Positions 48,201-60,498 of a DNA stretch of 64,000 nt are shown here, piece by piece (position 1 is the first letter of the stretch; each line of letters begins with the position of its first letter). The translations under genes were made by a program, and so were the position numbers. The stretch comes from Thuidium tamariscinum (Eukaryota > Streptophyta > Bryopsida > Hypnales > Thuidiaceae), in contig OX344755.2 of the NCBI GenBank assembly GCA_947034885.2, positions 20,777,052-20,841,051 of the forward strand, read 5' to 3'. Below the pieces are notes generated by a model, which worked only from the letters and a program-made list of their open reading frames with translations, had not been told where the DNA came from and did not search any database.

Positions 48201-49306
48201 TAGTTCAGTATCCTTGATTGTGCTACTGGAATTATGTGTTTTGACCCGTTTTAAGCTGGTTCGATTTGCAGGGAGCATTTGAGCTCGATTGTGTGGTGTG
48301 CCCAATTGCCATTAAGTACAACAAGATCTTTGTGGATGCTCACTGGAACAGTAAGAAGTAAGCACTTTCGCAATGACTCTCAATCTTTCAGTTACCCCAA
48401 ACACTAACCAATCATAAAAAACTCTTGTAATCATCAGCTGCATATCAGTGCTGCAGCTTTACGTAAATTCACCACGTGTGCGTTCTTTATTAATGCAAAA
48501 AATTCCGCGCATGAATTTTTTGGGCATTTGCTGCATGTAGTATTGTCGATTACCACATTCCTTCTCTGGTCCTCCATTCTGAAAGCTATGCATCTCTGGT
48601 TGGCACAGGCAGTCCTTAAATATGCATTTGATGCGGTTGATGACTTCTTGGGCGGTAGTTTGTGATGTCTGGTATCTAGAACCCCAGACGATCAAACCAG
48701 GAGAAACACCCATCGAATTCTCTGAAAGGTATGTGTAGCTCAGTCGACTCTTATTCATGTGGGATTTAAGAAACTTGTATGTACATCTGGAAAGTATAAA
48801 ATCAAGCCCCTCTCTTTCAGTAAGAACTATGTAATGCTCACTAGTTTTCATGGAGGTTCGCCGCTTTCAGTGCTGATGTTTGTGATGGATGATTTTTGAT
48901 TTTCTCTAATACCACCCTCTGGCTATTATTCGAAGGATATGCTACTTACATCACTGGTTTGGTTCCGTTGATGATTGACAGGGTGCGAGACTTAATTTGC
49001 ATGAGGTCAGGAATCAAGAAAGTTCCATGGGATGGCTATCTTAAGTACCATAGACCAAGCCCTAAGCTCACTGAGAAGAAGTGAGTATTCAATCATTCCT
49101 TCCACTAATGTTATTGCGTCAGTTTCACGCGAGTTTAGAGAAAGTATTACAGAAGAAGGAATTGTCCTTGAGGAAGGAAACTAAGGTGTTCCTTTCGAAA
49201 TCAATTCAAGACACATCCTGACATTTAACTTTCCCTCTGTTTCAGGCAGCAGAATTTTTCTGAAGCTGTAATCCGTCGGCTGCAGTCAAGTACGCACGGC
49301 CCTTGA
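45258..49306 (+). CDS. GPAT9: Glycerol-3-phosphate acyltransferase 9 (ER)
   Basis: Catalyses the first acylation of glycerol-3-phosphate (sn-1, from acyl-CoA) for membrane and storage lipids at the ER. Twelve exons: 45258-45412, 45518-45575, 46231-46349, 46463-46562, 46930-47025, 47498-47594, 47853-47940, 48076-48172, 48272-48357, 48609-48728, 48982-49080, 49246-49306. Phases agree and give 391 residues, near the 376 of Arabidopsis GPAT9. Two membrane spans precede the catalytic part (WNIYLFPLWVCGVVVRYLI and LLLALGWIIFLGLFF). Acyltransferase blocks: HTSMID (HX4D, 182-187), WFNRTEATDR (223-232), FPEGT (254-258) and CPIAIKYNK (from 280). KKVPWDGYLKYHRPSPK near the C-terminus is characteristic of GPAT9. 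The start is the first ATG in frame. No key residue is missing. Confidence 0.96.
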
Positions 49307-51359
49307 AACAGAAACATATAGAGAATGTCTTTCTTATCAGATTTCCTGCTTCCGTGAGTCTAGAAATACCAGGTTAAAGGTTCTGTTGTGCAATGGAATT
49401 TGGAAACTTGTTATCCGTATATTTGTGTATGTGTTGTAAAGAAACCGGATGTAACCCCATCTACTTCAATTTGGGGTAGACACACTCTAATTTGTAGCTT
49501 GGGACATCGTGGTTTCAAGTTTTGTAGTGCAAATACATAATCATGGGCAGCGTCAAGAAGTGTAATCTAAGATTGCATATGTAAGTCAAGCCGCACTTTG
49601 TGATTCTTTCGGGGTACTCCTGGTGTTCTATACTTCGTGTTTTAGTTAACCTCAATTATTACAGCCTTTAACTCTGGAAGTATGCGGCCTTCTCAATCAT
49701 CGGGCATTTTTAGTCTTGGGTGTCCTTACAGGGTTGAAAAAATAAAGATCAGATTTTATTATTGTTTTTCAATATTAGAATTTTGTTTTATTGCAAAGAG
49801 AATTTTTAATTCAAACTAACAATCATGCAACAATTGCCTCATTTAGCTTTTTGTGAGCCCAAGCCCTCTCTTCTCCTTTGGTTGAGAGCTATTGGGTGTA
49901 AGTTATCAATTTTCTTTGTGAAATCACTTGATTCATAACCACCATATTGTTTAAGAGCCTTCCTTATGAAGCCTTTTATTTCATTATCCAATTACAACAA
50001 CATATTTCATTTAATATCACTATTTCTCAACTATTTTTGTAAAGCATATTTGAAGATAATATTCTAAATATAGTAGAGTTTATACTAAACCTAAAAAACT
50101 AGAACATGTGAAGAAAACTTGACAAACTATTTTCAATTGTGCTAAATTAAATGAGTTAGAATTAGATAATGTAACATCAAATGCTCTCATATTATTATCT
50201 TTTGTAAAAAAGGTATGATTGTGGATTATCTTTTTGAAGATTGTGTATAAAGACTCTAGAATGTCCATCTTTCAAGTTGTAGTCATTATAGGGTACATCC
50301 AATATTTGTATGCTAAAACCTTTATAAAGACAAAGATTATAAGCAATTACACTTAAAAAATGAAAAGTCATACAATTGTATAGGAGTAAGATTTATAATG
50401 TTGTTTTTTTAAAGAAAAATTGACCATTAATAATTCTTGTCTTTTAATTTTCTTCTAACAAGGTTTATTTTTATTGTTCAAAGTCCAAATTTGAATTTTC
50501 AAATATATATTCTTTTTAATATTTGATGTGTTTCCAATTCAAAGTACTCTCAAGTTCTAATTTCATATCAACTAGTATGCCCTTGTTGTTGCTATAGCCA
50601 TTAGGATGTAATTGAAAATTAAAATAAATTTTAGAATTCAATATCTTTTCTATTATGAGTTAGAATACTACAAAACAAAGTCCACATACACCTTGGCTTG
50701 TGGATAACTTTTCAACGGTACTAAGAATGTGATGAAACAATGTATAGTTTTGAAGATCTCATTATAAAATACAAAACAAAGTCTACCTCATTTAAAATAT
50801 AGATTCATCGACTTTGTGCCACTATTGAAATATAATAAATTAAAATAAATAATGATTTTCTATTTTTAATTCATAAAAAGTTTGGAATTCAATATCTTTT
50901 TTGTTGTGAGCCAAAACATGAAAAATTAAAATCTATGCACTTGTCTTCGCAAAAGGCTTTCCAATAATCCTAGTAACGATGCATGGTTCTAAAGATCTCA
51001 CTTTAAAAAACAAAAGAGAACAGAAAAATAAACAAGCAAACAAACCTACTTCATTAAACCCTTTATTCATGGTTTACGGTGCCTTTTTTAGACTCACTTG
51101 CATTCTAAGTTTGACCCTATATACAATGTACAAAATCAAATTCACTAAACTTTGTCTCCATTTGAAAGCATCAAATTTCCCCTAATTTCTTCAAGTTCCT
51201 TCTTTGAAGGATCAATGTTCATTCAAAATCAATATATATGATCTTGTTAGATAGGCAATTTCTATGCCCTCCTATTTCATTTATCCCTCACTTTCACTTG
51301 GACCATTGGTTTTGAATTATTTTTGAAATTCAAATTAGAACGACCAAAATAAGCATGCT
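49307..51359. other. GPAT9 3' region and AT-rich intergenic DNA
   Basis: The first few hundred bases are probably GPAT9 3' UTR. The rest is AT-rich and shows no gene; from about 50570 it begins to resemble the degenerate array further right. Confidence 0.45.
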
Positions 51360-51960
51360 CCGCCTTGAAGGGTGAAGGCATATATCATTCAAACTAGTGT
51401 GCCCTATGCCAATGCCACAATCAAAACTAAAATAAAAGTAATTTCCTAATTTTTGAAAACCATAAAAACTTTGAAATTCAATAACTTTCTTGTTGTAAGT
51501 CGAAATGCCACCAAACCAAGTCCATGCGCCCCTCCTTGCCAAGAACTTTCCAACAATACCAAGTATACGATCGGGAGACACATGAGTCGGGAGATCTCAA
51601 TGTGACAAACAAACAAAACAAAACAAACTACCTGTCTTAAGGTATAGACTAATATGCCATGCGTTGTTGCCATAGTCAAATCCAAAATAAAAATAATTTT
51701 GTAATTTTGTAATGCACAAAAATTTTGAAATTCAATAAATTTTCCATCATAGGTCCAAATGTTACGAAACCAAGTCTGTGCCACCAAGAGCTTTCCAACA
51801 CTATTAAGATTGCAACCAAAATATAAGTAAAAGTAATTTTTTAATTTCTTAAAACCAAAAATATTCAAAAATCTATAACTTTTACACCGTAGGTTGGAAT
51901 GCCACAAAAACTAATGCTCTCTTCCATGCCAAGATCTTTCCAATGGTACCCAAGCACTCA
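51360..51960. repeat. Degenerate tandem array upstream of EMC7
   Basis: About three diverged units share, in order, a TGCC(A)A-TGCCA block, AAAATAAAAGTAATTT, CCATAAAAACTTTGAAATTC, a CC-CAAG-CCA stretch and CTTTCCAACA. Earlier relatives occur near 50570-51000. Period varies between roughly 150 and 250 bp. Confidence 0.55.
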
Positions 51961-51986
51961 ATTGAAGGATGCACGATCTGAGAGTT

Positions 51987-52116
51987 CTCAACATGATAAA
52001 CTAAACAAACTACTTGTCTCAAGATATAGATGTTTTACAATTCGCCGGGTACTCAACATGATAAACAAAACAAACTACCTGTCTCAAGGTATAGATGTTT
52101 TACAATTCGCCGGGTA
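51987..52116 (+). repeat. 65-bp tandem duplication upstream of EMC7
   Basis: CTCAACATGATAAA at 51987 recurs at 52052, and both units end TTTTACAATTCGCCGGGTA. The units differ at only a few positions, suggesting recent duplication. The second ends about 190 bp before the EMC7 start codon. Confidence 0.9.
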
Positions 52117-52306
52117 GTTTGCCGTGACCCATTGATGATGCTCCTAGAGCGCCACTCTCTCTACAAGGAGCCAAGGAGGACGCTACAGAGAACAAGTTCC
52201 CGAAGCTGAGAACTTCGTCTCTCTCTTCAGATGAACCAGAACTGCTGAAGCTCCGGACCATCTCTTCTCGTAGAATTCACAGGGTTTTGCAGCAAATTTT
52301 GTTGCC

Positions 52307-54392
52307 ATGGCGCTCCTACGCTCACCTTTCCTCTTCTCTCCCCTCTTACTGCTTCTCTTTCTGCTTTGCGATTCCTTCTTGGCGTGCACCTCTCTTTCCA
52401 GGTATTCTCTCCTCTCCTTGTGAACTCGACCCATAAAATCCTGATCGGCGAATGGTATCTATTCTCAGGGATTCGTTTGTTTACTTGGGTTTTCGAAGAT
52501 TTTAGGTTAATTCACACGTTCATTTAGGATCAATCAGTATTTAGGTTGGCCCACTGCGGAACTGCTCCGAGGTTTTGTGAATACCAATGTCATGTTTTCT
52601 GCGCAACCCTAATAGTGTAGTTTCATACAACCTGTGTGTAGGCCATCCGTTTCTCTTGGCTCTTGTGTTTATTAGACGAGTCTGATTTCTTCAGCATATG
52701 AATTAGGCTGCTGGATTGGTAACTGATTCGGAGTTTTTGGTGCAGTGGCGATGAAGGTTTTGTTGTGGAGGGTCGGGTGAAAGTGGAAGGTAAATTACCT
52801 GTCATCTTGATATTTATTTTTAAATCGGATTCTTGGCCTCCTAAATATCTGTTAGACTGCAATTTGCAAGCATCCAGTAAATTCAGACTGTAACGAGTCT
52901 TTTCTATGAATTTTGTTTTATGACCTGAATTTGTGGTTTTATTCGCAGTTATGAGGGGAAAAGGTCTCGGCAAGTTAGCAAATATGAAGGTGGTCCTAAA
53001 TGGTGGTGAACAAGTTTCTTTTGTACGACAACAGGATGGGTCATTTGTCTTGTATCCTTTTCAATCATTCACTTGCTCTGCTTTTTTTTAAAAGACCTAA
53101 CCGTCATATTAGTTTTTGATGTAAAGGTGCATTAAGGAAAGGTGATTAGGTTTTCTGAGCTGTACAGTGTTGTTGGCTTACTGCCATGGGTGAACATGTG
53201 GAGCTAGTTTTGTTTTCATAAAATCACAGTTTATTCCGCCACTTGTTGAGACAGGCTTAAGAATCTGTTGACTGGGAGCACGTGCTTTTTGCCATAGAAA
53301 TTTAGCACCCTTGTCAGGTTTCAGTGCCTCTGTGCAGTTGGCTGAATAATATCCCTCTTTATTGTGAGTATCTTGACTGTATCTGATTTTAGCGAAGATG
53401 TTCCTGCTGGCACTCACCTACTCGAAGTTGCTGCCCTTGGCTATTACTTTTCTCCGGTAAGACACATGCTCAAGATTCATCCTTTTGAAGTCGCAAGTAT
53501 TCTCTCATGCCGAGCGTTTTGTGCTGGTCGATCTCATGGATTTTATATTGATGTGATTAGCTGGTAGATTGTGTTGTTGACTTTTAGGCTGAAGTGCCGT
53601 AGGTTAGGGGATATTATTTGCGTCACTTTAAGCAGTTTTAACATTCGTAGCAGTTTGATTTTTGGAGGTGTATAGAGCTGTGGAGAGATCTTTGAGTCGA
53701 AGAGTCAAGTTTGTCATTTAAATTCTTATGAAGGTCCTATGAGATTTCATAGGAATCCACAGGAGTGGAAGTTTTTTGGGAACAGGAGAAAGTATAGGTC
53801 ATTCACGTCTTTAGCATATTCTTCCTTTCAGATTTATTTTTTTTGTTTGTCTCTTGCAGGTGAGAGTGGATGTCAGCTCTAGGTTGGCAGGGCAAGTACG
53901 TGCAAGTTATGTAGAAGGCCCTCGTCGCATTTCGGATGCACTAGTTCTAGAACCCCGTCAAGAGGAGAACTATTACGAGGTACTTTTTTCCCTGTGGTTT
54001 GTTGTTATTGACTGCAAAATCATGAAGCCACATGCTCTTGGGAGTGAACTGTGGGTTTGACGAACCATTTCGCTAGTGCAGGTTCGAGAGCCATTCTCTC
54101 TATTTGGACTGCTGAAGAGCCCTATGGGTATGATGATAGCTTTTATGATCGTCTGCGTGTTTCTCCTGCCCATGCTCATGGACAGCATAGGTATGCTTCT
54201 CGTCCTTTGAATTTGAGCTTTCAGGGTTGACATGTTAATTGTAGCGATTTTAGATTTTTTAAATGTCGAGGTTGATACGCATGAAATTTATGATGTTTCA
54301 TTTGTTCAGATCCGGAGGAAATGAAGAGACTTCAAGAGGCTCAACGCGCTAATCCCAGCCCTGTCGCCCAATTCTTGCAAGCGCGCTCTTGA
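52307..54392 (+). CDS. EMC7: ER membrane protein complex subunit 7
   Basis: Subunit of the EMC insertase that places tail-anchored and multipass proteins in the ER membrane. Seven exons: 52307-52401, 52746-52789, 52949-53051, 53393-53456, 53860-53979, 54082-54190, 54310-54392; phases agree, giving 205 residues, the usual length for plant EMC7 homologues. Order: signal peptide (MALLRSPFLFSPLLLLLFLL), lumenal beta-sandwich domain with VEGRVKVEG, GSFVFEDVPAGTHLLEVAAL and GYYFSPVRVDVSSR, then EENYYEVREPFSLFGLLKSP at the membrane boundary, one membrane span (about 157-178, GMMIAFMIVCVFLLPMLMDS) and a short cytosolic tail ending PVAQFLQARS. VPAGTHxxEV and YxFxPVRVDV-type segments are the family's most conserved. 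The start is the first ATG. Nothing is abnormal. Confidence 0.95.
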
Positions 54393-56840
54393 AGGTGACC
54401 TTCGTGGATGATTAATTCTTGTAAACCAACATTAGGCTACAGATTTTTGTGAAGGTGATGTCCTTGCTCGCTGAGGGCCTGTAGATTTGAGGTTCTGTTA
54501 TTCCAATGAACAATTCAGATATAGTCTGTTCTTGGTAGCAAATAGTGTCTGTGGATTTGTGTGACATCCTTCTTGATCAGGATCAACGGTAAGCATCATA
54601 GCGAAGGCTTGTCATGACAGTGCAGTGAACGCTTGGAGGGATGCATACTGCATGGATCTCATTCATTTGGTACTGTACCTTTTTAATCAAATAGGAAAAT
54701 CAAAGCACTGTATCCTCAATGGCTAGATACTCGCATGAGTGCATTTTGCCTTGCATATGTTTGCATTTTTTCATCTTCATTTTTTTGGTTATTCCTTGGT
54801 CCAAGGCCTGAACTAAAGCCTTGGAGTACAACTAATGCGTTTATACACATCTTTACTTGTTTTGAGAATTTAACATGTAGTGTACACAGTACAGGTCAAG
54901 ACCAAAAATTCTTGGAAATTGAACCAGTGATTTCAAGCAAGGAACGGAATCTGCAGACTGAACAGAGTAATGAAAAATTTTAGATGTTGTGTAGCAACCC
55001 AGTCGTTGATTGGTTGACATGCTGTAGATACACCTGAACAGCTCACTCATGCAAGACATTGAAACAGTGATTACATCTTGTCCGAACTTGAACCAAATAT
55101 GCTGAATTATTGCATTAACTGGTCCTATTTTCAGAATTTTAACTTAAAAAACAAGTGGTGAATTGCAAGTATCTCTAACCAAATAAATCTATGTTACTTC
55201 TTGACTCTCTTTTCATGTGATCTTTATTGTAATCATCTATTTGATTACTCTTTATTATAAATTTTTTTTAAAGAGACAATCTTGGAATGATAAGTATTCA
55301 TGTGACAATTCTACCATACAATGATAGGTAAGAATGATGAGCCCAACATCCCATTGTTACTTTTCAACACATGTTTCACTTTCATTTGCCAACATAGCCT
55401 TTGAATTTAAAAACCATCATGTACGTACCAATGTTATATCTCTCTCTTTATAAATAGAAATCAAAAATCATGTTTATTAGTTGAACAATTAGAGAATTCA
55501 ATTTTGTTTAATTTTGTTTAATTATTTAAAAAAAAGACTCATATCTAGTTCGTAAATGTGAAACCAAAAGAATAGGACTCATAAATTTGCTTTCTTATAA
55601 CCTTTATTTTACATTTTAGAGCTTCTTTTTAGTTTTAAATATGGTTGGAGATTCAATGTATATAAAGCTAAAATTTCCAACTTAATCTATAAATATTGAA
55701 TGTTGAACCAATTATGAAATAATTCTAATAACTACTATACTACAATAGCACTATTTTATTTTTTGGGAAAAAATTCCAAACTTTCCTTTACACTTTTAAA
55801 TCAATCCTAGATTGTCACTCAGGTGGGTCACTTCGTGCAATTTAGAAACCACGTGCAGCATAATATAGCATAGGTTTAATTGTTTCAAGGTAAATTTTAT
55901 AAAGGATTTACAAATAAAGTAGGGGACTTTCAAAGTTGAAGATGCATTATAAGTAAAATAGGTAGCTAAAAAATCTCAAGTATTAAAAAATTTTACATAT
56001 AGTTTAAAGACAACAGATTAGGATCTTGGAAATTGTATTTAGTAGGGCCAATTTTATTTAGAGCCAGTTGTACAAAGTAGTCAAAATATAAAGGTGGTAC
56101 ACGACGTTTGCATAGCTAGATGTACAAAGTAGTTAGTGTATAAAGGTGGTACACAATGTTTGCATAGTTTGTGCATTCATTTTTTGGATTTTTGTGTATT
56201 GCAAGTGGTAAAATTGTCATGCTAGTTCACTTGACTGAATTTTAAATACAAAAAAAGAGTGGGACAACAGAAAAAATATTGAGCCAAATAAACATTCCAA
56301 CTTTTCATGCAAATTTCCTAAATCTTCCCCCTAACTTTCTTGCTTTTAACTTTCTCTTTGATTCACTTTTTCCCTTATAAAGAAAATACCCTAGAAAAAA
56401 AATACTTTCACCTACATTATATAAGTAAGTGTAGGGTGCCATAACATAGGACATTTTCACAAATTATGTAAATATAGGGGACCATTTATTCAAGCCTTCA
56501 AGGTAAATAGCCCCACAAAAAATACCCCCTTGCCGTACACGTGTGTGTGTTATGAAACATACAAAGAGTGACCCACCCAAGGATTGTCATTGTTCCTATT
56601 CCTCTTATATTTCTTCTAAACCTTAAAAAACAAATTCATTTTTTCATTTGGCTTCATATCTTGCAAACCTTTATTAAATCTCTTCCCAAATAAGGTATTA
56701 CTAATGGATCTTCTTAAGTATCACCCAAAATTTTCAAAAGGTTGCATACACCAAAACATCTTTACATTCATTCAAGCAAAAGTTGCATCAAAACTAGGTA
56801 TTTTTGGTATTTATCAAACACTAATAGAGTAATTATGACT
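54393..56840. other. EMC7 3' region and AT-rich intergenic DNA
   Basis: The first several hundred bases are probably EMC7 3' UTR and flank. After about 55,100 the sequence is AT-rich with no supported gene or element. Confidence 0.45.
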
Positions 56841-56879
56841 TTTTGAGAGTTGGAGCATTTTTTACTCCAACTCTCAAAA
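56841..56879. repeat. Short perfect hairpin, 15-bp stem
   Basis: TTTTGAGAGTTGGAG pairs with CTCCAACTCTCAAAA around a 9-nt loop. It sits at the border between AT-rich DNA and the more balanced sequence leading to the kinase gene. It is not followed by a T-run on either strand that would mark a Pol III terminator. Confidence 0.8.
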
Positions 56880-58449
56880 GCACATTTTTTTTGGATTCCT
56901 GTATCCTCACGCCCATTGCTTGTTCTCAACGTGGAAATCTGATGTTGAGAAATCCAGAAGACTTCATGAAATGTAACCTCCTTGGAACAGGAAAGGGCTG
57001 CGGATTTAGGTCTGATGCAGAAAACGAAACCTGTACGAAGAATTCTCGTCTCTTGCTCTAAAAATTTGTGTTGCTTTTGTAATGGAGAAAAGGCTGGACT
57101 ACCGGCATAGAGGACGTCCCTGAGACATCGCCCAAATGTCCTCCCCAATTATTGCAAGGAGTTATTTTTCTTGAGTTCCAAAATCTCCAGTCTGTGCTTG
57201 TTTCTGACGTTGATCAAATGTAATTGTTGGAGAATTAGGACGTTGCTGAAAAGGATTGAAGTAAGAATGCTGTGGATTCTTACATGGAGGTCCCGAACAT
57301 TGATGGAAATGAGATTTCAGTTCCGTAGAAGTACTGCAATCATGTTGCATTGTTGGAGGTCAATAATACGGTTCACGGTATCACAACTGAATTGACCAAA
57401 TCTCTAGTTCAAGAATGCAATGTTAGCATGATCAAACGGTACATATGAAAGACAAACCCAAAATTCCAGCAAAATTCAGCTCACTAGTCATATCCGGCAT
57501 TGAAAGAGGGTTTGCGGCAGAGCACTGTCAAAAGAGAAGAAAATTCCACCAACAATCCTCTTCGTACCAAAGCCCGTACAACTCTTTTTCTATAAAACTG
57601 AAGGGAAAAGCAAATCTACACCACGAGCAGTGACCCGAGCTGGAATGTTCAATGCGACGGAGTGATTTATGAAACCACTCGCTCGGCCATAAACGGGCCA
57701 AGTGCAATGTGCCTTTACAGAATACAACATGGGAGTTGGTGCACTTAGAGGCGCCTGCAACAGCTTGGATGCTTGGATTCAGGGTGACAATAGAATTGGC
57801 AGAGGAACGAATTCTTAATTGAAAACCATGAGCCAGCACATGTGTCCAACTTGCCAATATCTACCCAATTTATCTTTCAAGGAGAGGGAAAGGGGTGGAA
57901 AAGGAGTATATGCAGAAGAAGTGGACGACTCGGTTGTGCAGACCTTGGCCCACCTTGAGAATCGCGAGAGATGTCCAGACTTGGTAAACGCGTGAGTACT
58001 GATGCTTGGCAAAACGCCTGAATAGACCACATGGCCGGCCTTGCGAACCGTCTACAGATCTCGAGCATCAAGGCTCCTCCTCCTCCTCATCTGTCTCCTT
58101 CTCTTGCTGGTCTAGTTGCAAGTGCTGTTGTCCCCGCTTGCTAGGGCTCCGCTATCAAGTCTTTCACGAGATCTCGATTTAGGAGCGAGGAACTCCGAGT
58201 GAACCTTCGATTGTGTGTCAGTGGGGGCGGGATTAGTCCCCGAGGTCTTCACTCCAGACATAGATTCACTCTTTGCCGTCCGCATTTTTTTCTTTAGGGT
58301 CCTGTTGCACTCTCAAGTCCCTCTCCGCTCAACTGTCCGTACGGTAGACTCCTCCGCGTGACATCTTCTGCATCTGTGTGTGACTTGCACATGCTGAAGT
58401 CTTGGTTGTCTCTCGGGCACAGAATCCGGTTTGCTGGGATTTGAGCGAG
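56880..58449. other. Unassigned region upstream of the kinase gene
   Basis: Composition is closer to genic DNA than to the AT-rich flanks, and open frames occur on both strands (for example 57528-57857 minus). I could not connect any to a known family. It must contain the kinase promoter and 5' leader; an additional unrecognised or decayed gene cannot be excluded. Confidence 0.35.
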
Positions 58450-60042
58450 ATGGGCGCAAGCTGCTCTTCCTGTTTCTACACTACCGAGGCGGAGGAGTTG
58501 GAGGCCCTGACGACGGTGGGGTCGGAGGGGGCGTCCGCTTCCAGGAGGTCGGAATACTACTCCGCACGCTGCGAGGAGATGATGCGCAGCAGAGGCCAAT
58601 TCTCTGACGCCATGGCGATGGAGATCGAGTTTTCGAAGCCGCATTGGAGCGAAGTTAGCCGCGTTGAGGTTGCGCCGCAGTCGGCCGAAGAGGAAGAACT
58701 GAATCGAGAAAACAGGGAAGTGTTTGAGCAGTTGTCGAGAGAGTATTGTCCTTTGTTTTGGCATGACCTCGAAAGTCATTATAGACGGGGTCGGATGATT
58801 GCGAAGGGTGGACAAGCCGAAATCTATGAAGTTGAAGATTGTTTCAACCATTATTTGATGAAGGTGTTTGAGAGAGGAACTTCGCTCCAAGCTTTGCGGG
58901 GATCGTGTCCCCTTCCAGTCCTCAACAAGGCAGTTCACCAGTGCATTATAAGTGCGGGTGTGTTAGAAGATGGCAGGTTTGCCTTCTTAATGCGCAGATT
59001 TTGGGGAGACTTGCGCAAGTTGATTGACCAAGCCATGGAAGAGAAGAATGCGAAAGGGATCCAGGGTCCACCATTTCCATACAGATGGGAGGGGGCCAAG
59101 GGATGGAGGGATTGGAGGGCTAAAGGATGGAACTTCCATCCTGTAGACTTCATGTTCGAGGTTGCAGTACAAATGAGGGACTTACATGAGCAAGGTGTCT
59201 CCCATAGAGATCTAAAAGCTTCTAATATTCTTTTTCACGGTTCAATTGATCAATATGGTTCCCTTGGTACTCTATTGCCTAGCTTGAAATGGACAACCAT
59301 AACTGATTTCGAATGTTCAATTGGAGTTTTGGGAACCGGGTTTTGGAGAGCACCGGAGGTATTGAAAGCTTTAGGAAATGCAAGCACGATTACAAATGAA
59401 CAATGGAAGAAAGCTGATGTATACAGTTATGGTATGACTTGCTTTGAAATAGTAACAGGCCGAATTCCATTTGAAGGGGAGCTTGAACATACCAAAGCTC
59501 ATCGTCAACTTGTAATCGATGGCAAAAGACCACAATTGCCAAATGACTTGGATGATGCCGTGAAGGACTTGATCACCAAATGTTGGGCCCCAATCCCAAG
59601 TTCGCGACCTACATTCTCTCAAATTGTAGATATGGTAGAGACAATCTTGAAGAGACAATGCGAGTTTAGGTACTTGTTATTTTTTAACTCAACCAACTTA
59701 TATTCATAATCTTGAAGTATTCATCTTTTGGATTTGTGGATTCTTTAGTACGTAGTTTTTATATTTAAGTATTGTCATAGAAATTTTGTTGAACTGTAAA
59801 GTATTTGATTTGATCCTTTTTCGTAAGTATTGCCTTGTTTGTTTACATAGTTAAATTCTTCTACATGGAATGTCTTAAATGTAACATTTGTTGTGAACTA
59901 GATTTTTGTGATGAACCAAATACTAGGCAAATAGGTTGATTGCTTCTTCTTTTATGTAGTGTATTATAATTTTTGTATAAATAATGAATGTGCCTTTCTT
60001 TTCTTAAATAGAACCTATAGAAGAACATGTCTTCCCAATTGA
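58450..60042 (+). CDS. Protein kinase, Raf/RLCK-like, with N-myristoylation signal, truncated
   Basis: Predicted Ser/Thr kinase. Main exon 58450-59669, then an intron to 60011; the spliced frame stops at TGA 60040-60042 (416 residues), while read-through stops at 59709 (419). MGASCSSC fits N-myristoylation at Gly2 with nearby Cys for palmitoylation, so membrane attachment is likely. Kinase domain about 112-400: loop IAKGGQAEIYEV, ATP-binding Lys in YLMKVF (138), HRDLKASN (252-259) with catalytic Asp254, metal-binding motif DFE in place of DFG (286-288), WRAPEVL (299-305), DVYSYGMTCFEI, and CWAPIPSSRPTF near the end. It resembles a kinase group I associate with mosses. The start is the only ATG in a sensible place. 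Conserved-looking C-terminal exons follow but are out of frame (separate entry), so the product may be truncated or the gene a recent pseudogene. Confidence 0.75.
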
Positions 60043-60498
60043 CTATTGCATACTTGTATTATAGATTGTTTGATATTGGTGATGAGCTACCTCCGCAATA
60101 TCGTTTAGCAACTATTCAAGAGGTTAATGAATACCCAAGTGCATTATCAAAAGCAATGCCTAATTGGGAGATGGCTAATTTGGAAAATGGCTCTATTGAT
60201 GGACTTGAATATGGATTCCAAACAAGGTGATTTGCAAAACCATGCTCTTGATGAAAAGTTGTTATCAATTTAGAAGTGATTGCATACTGAAATTTTTTAT
60301 TGATGTTTTTTCCTTTATCATGGTCAAAGTATGTATCATTGAGTTCTAAATTGCTCGTGTATTTATTTGACTAACTCTTCATAAATTTATTGTAGATTGG
60401 TGAAGCGAAGCGATGTAAGCCACAAGCTTGCAAGATTCCATCAAGAGAGACATCTTCTTGATGAAGAAGGAAGATTTGGTTGGTATATTTGCATGTAA
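60012..60498 (+). pseudogene. Out-of-frame C-terminal exons of the kinase gene
   Basis: 60027-60226 is open and reads like protein (DELPPQYRLATIQEVNEYPS, NWEMANLENGS, YGFQTR). A good donor follows (AAG|GTGATT), an acceptor at 60394-60395, and exon 60396-60498 continues in phase to a stop (LVKRSDVSHKLARFH, EEGRFGWYICM). The kinase main exon does not enter this frame. In a third frame 60014-60055 reads PIEEHVFPIDYCIL and would join YYRLFD if the G at 60056 were absent; a further shift of -2 is needed near 60016-60020. So two small lesions are inferred. A sequencing error is an alternative. Confidence 0.6.

Noticed and set aside
58294-58938. 214-codon minus-strand frame at the kinase start
   Set aside because: Antisense of the kinase N-terminal coding region.
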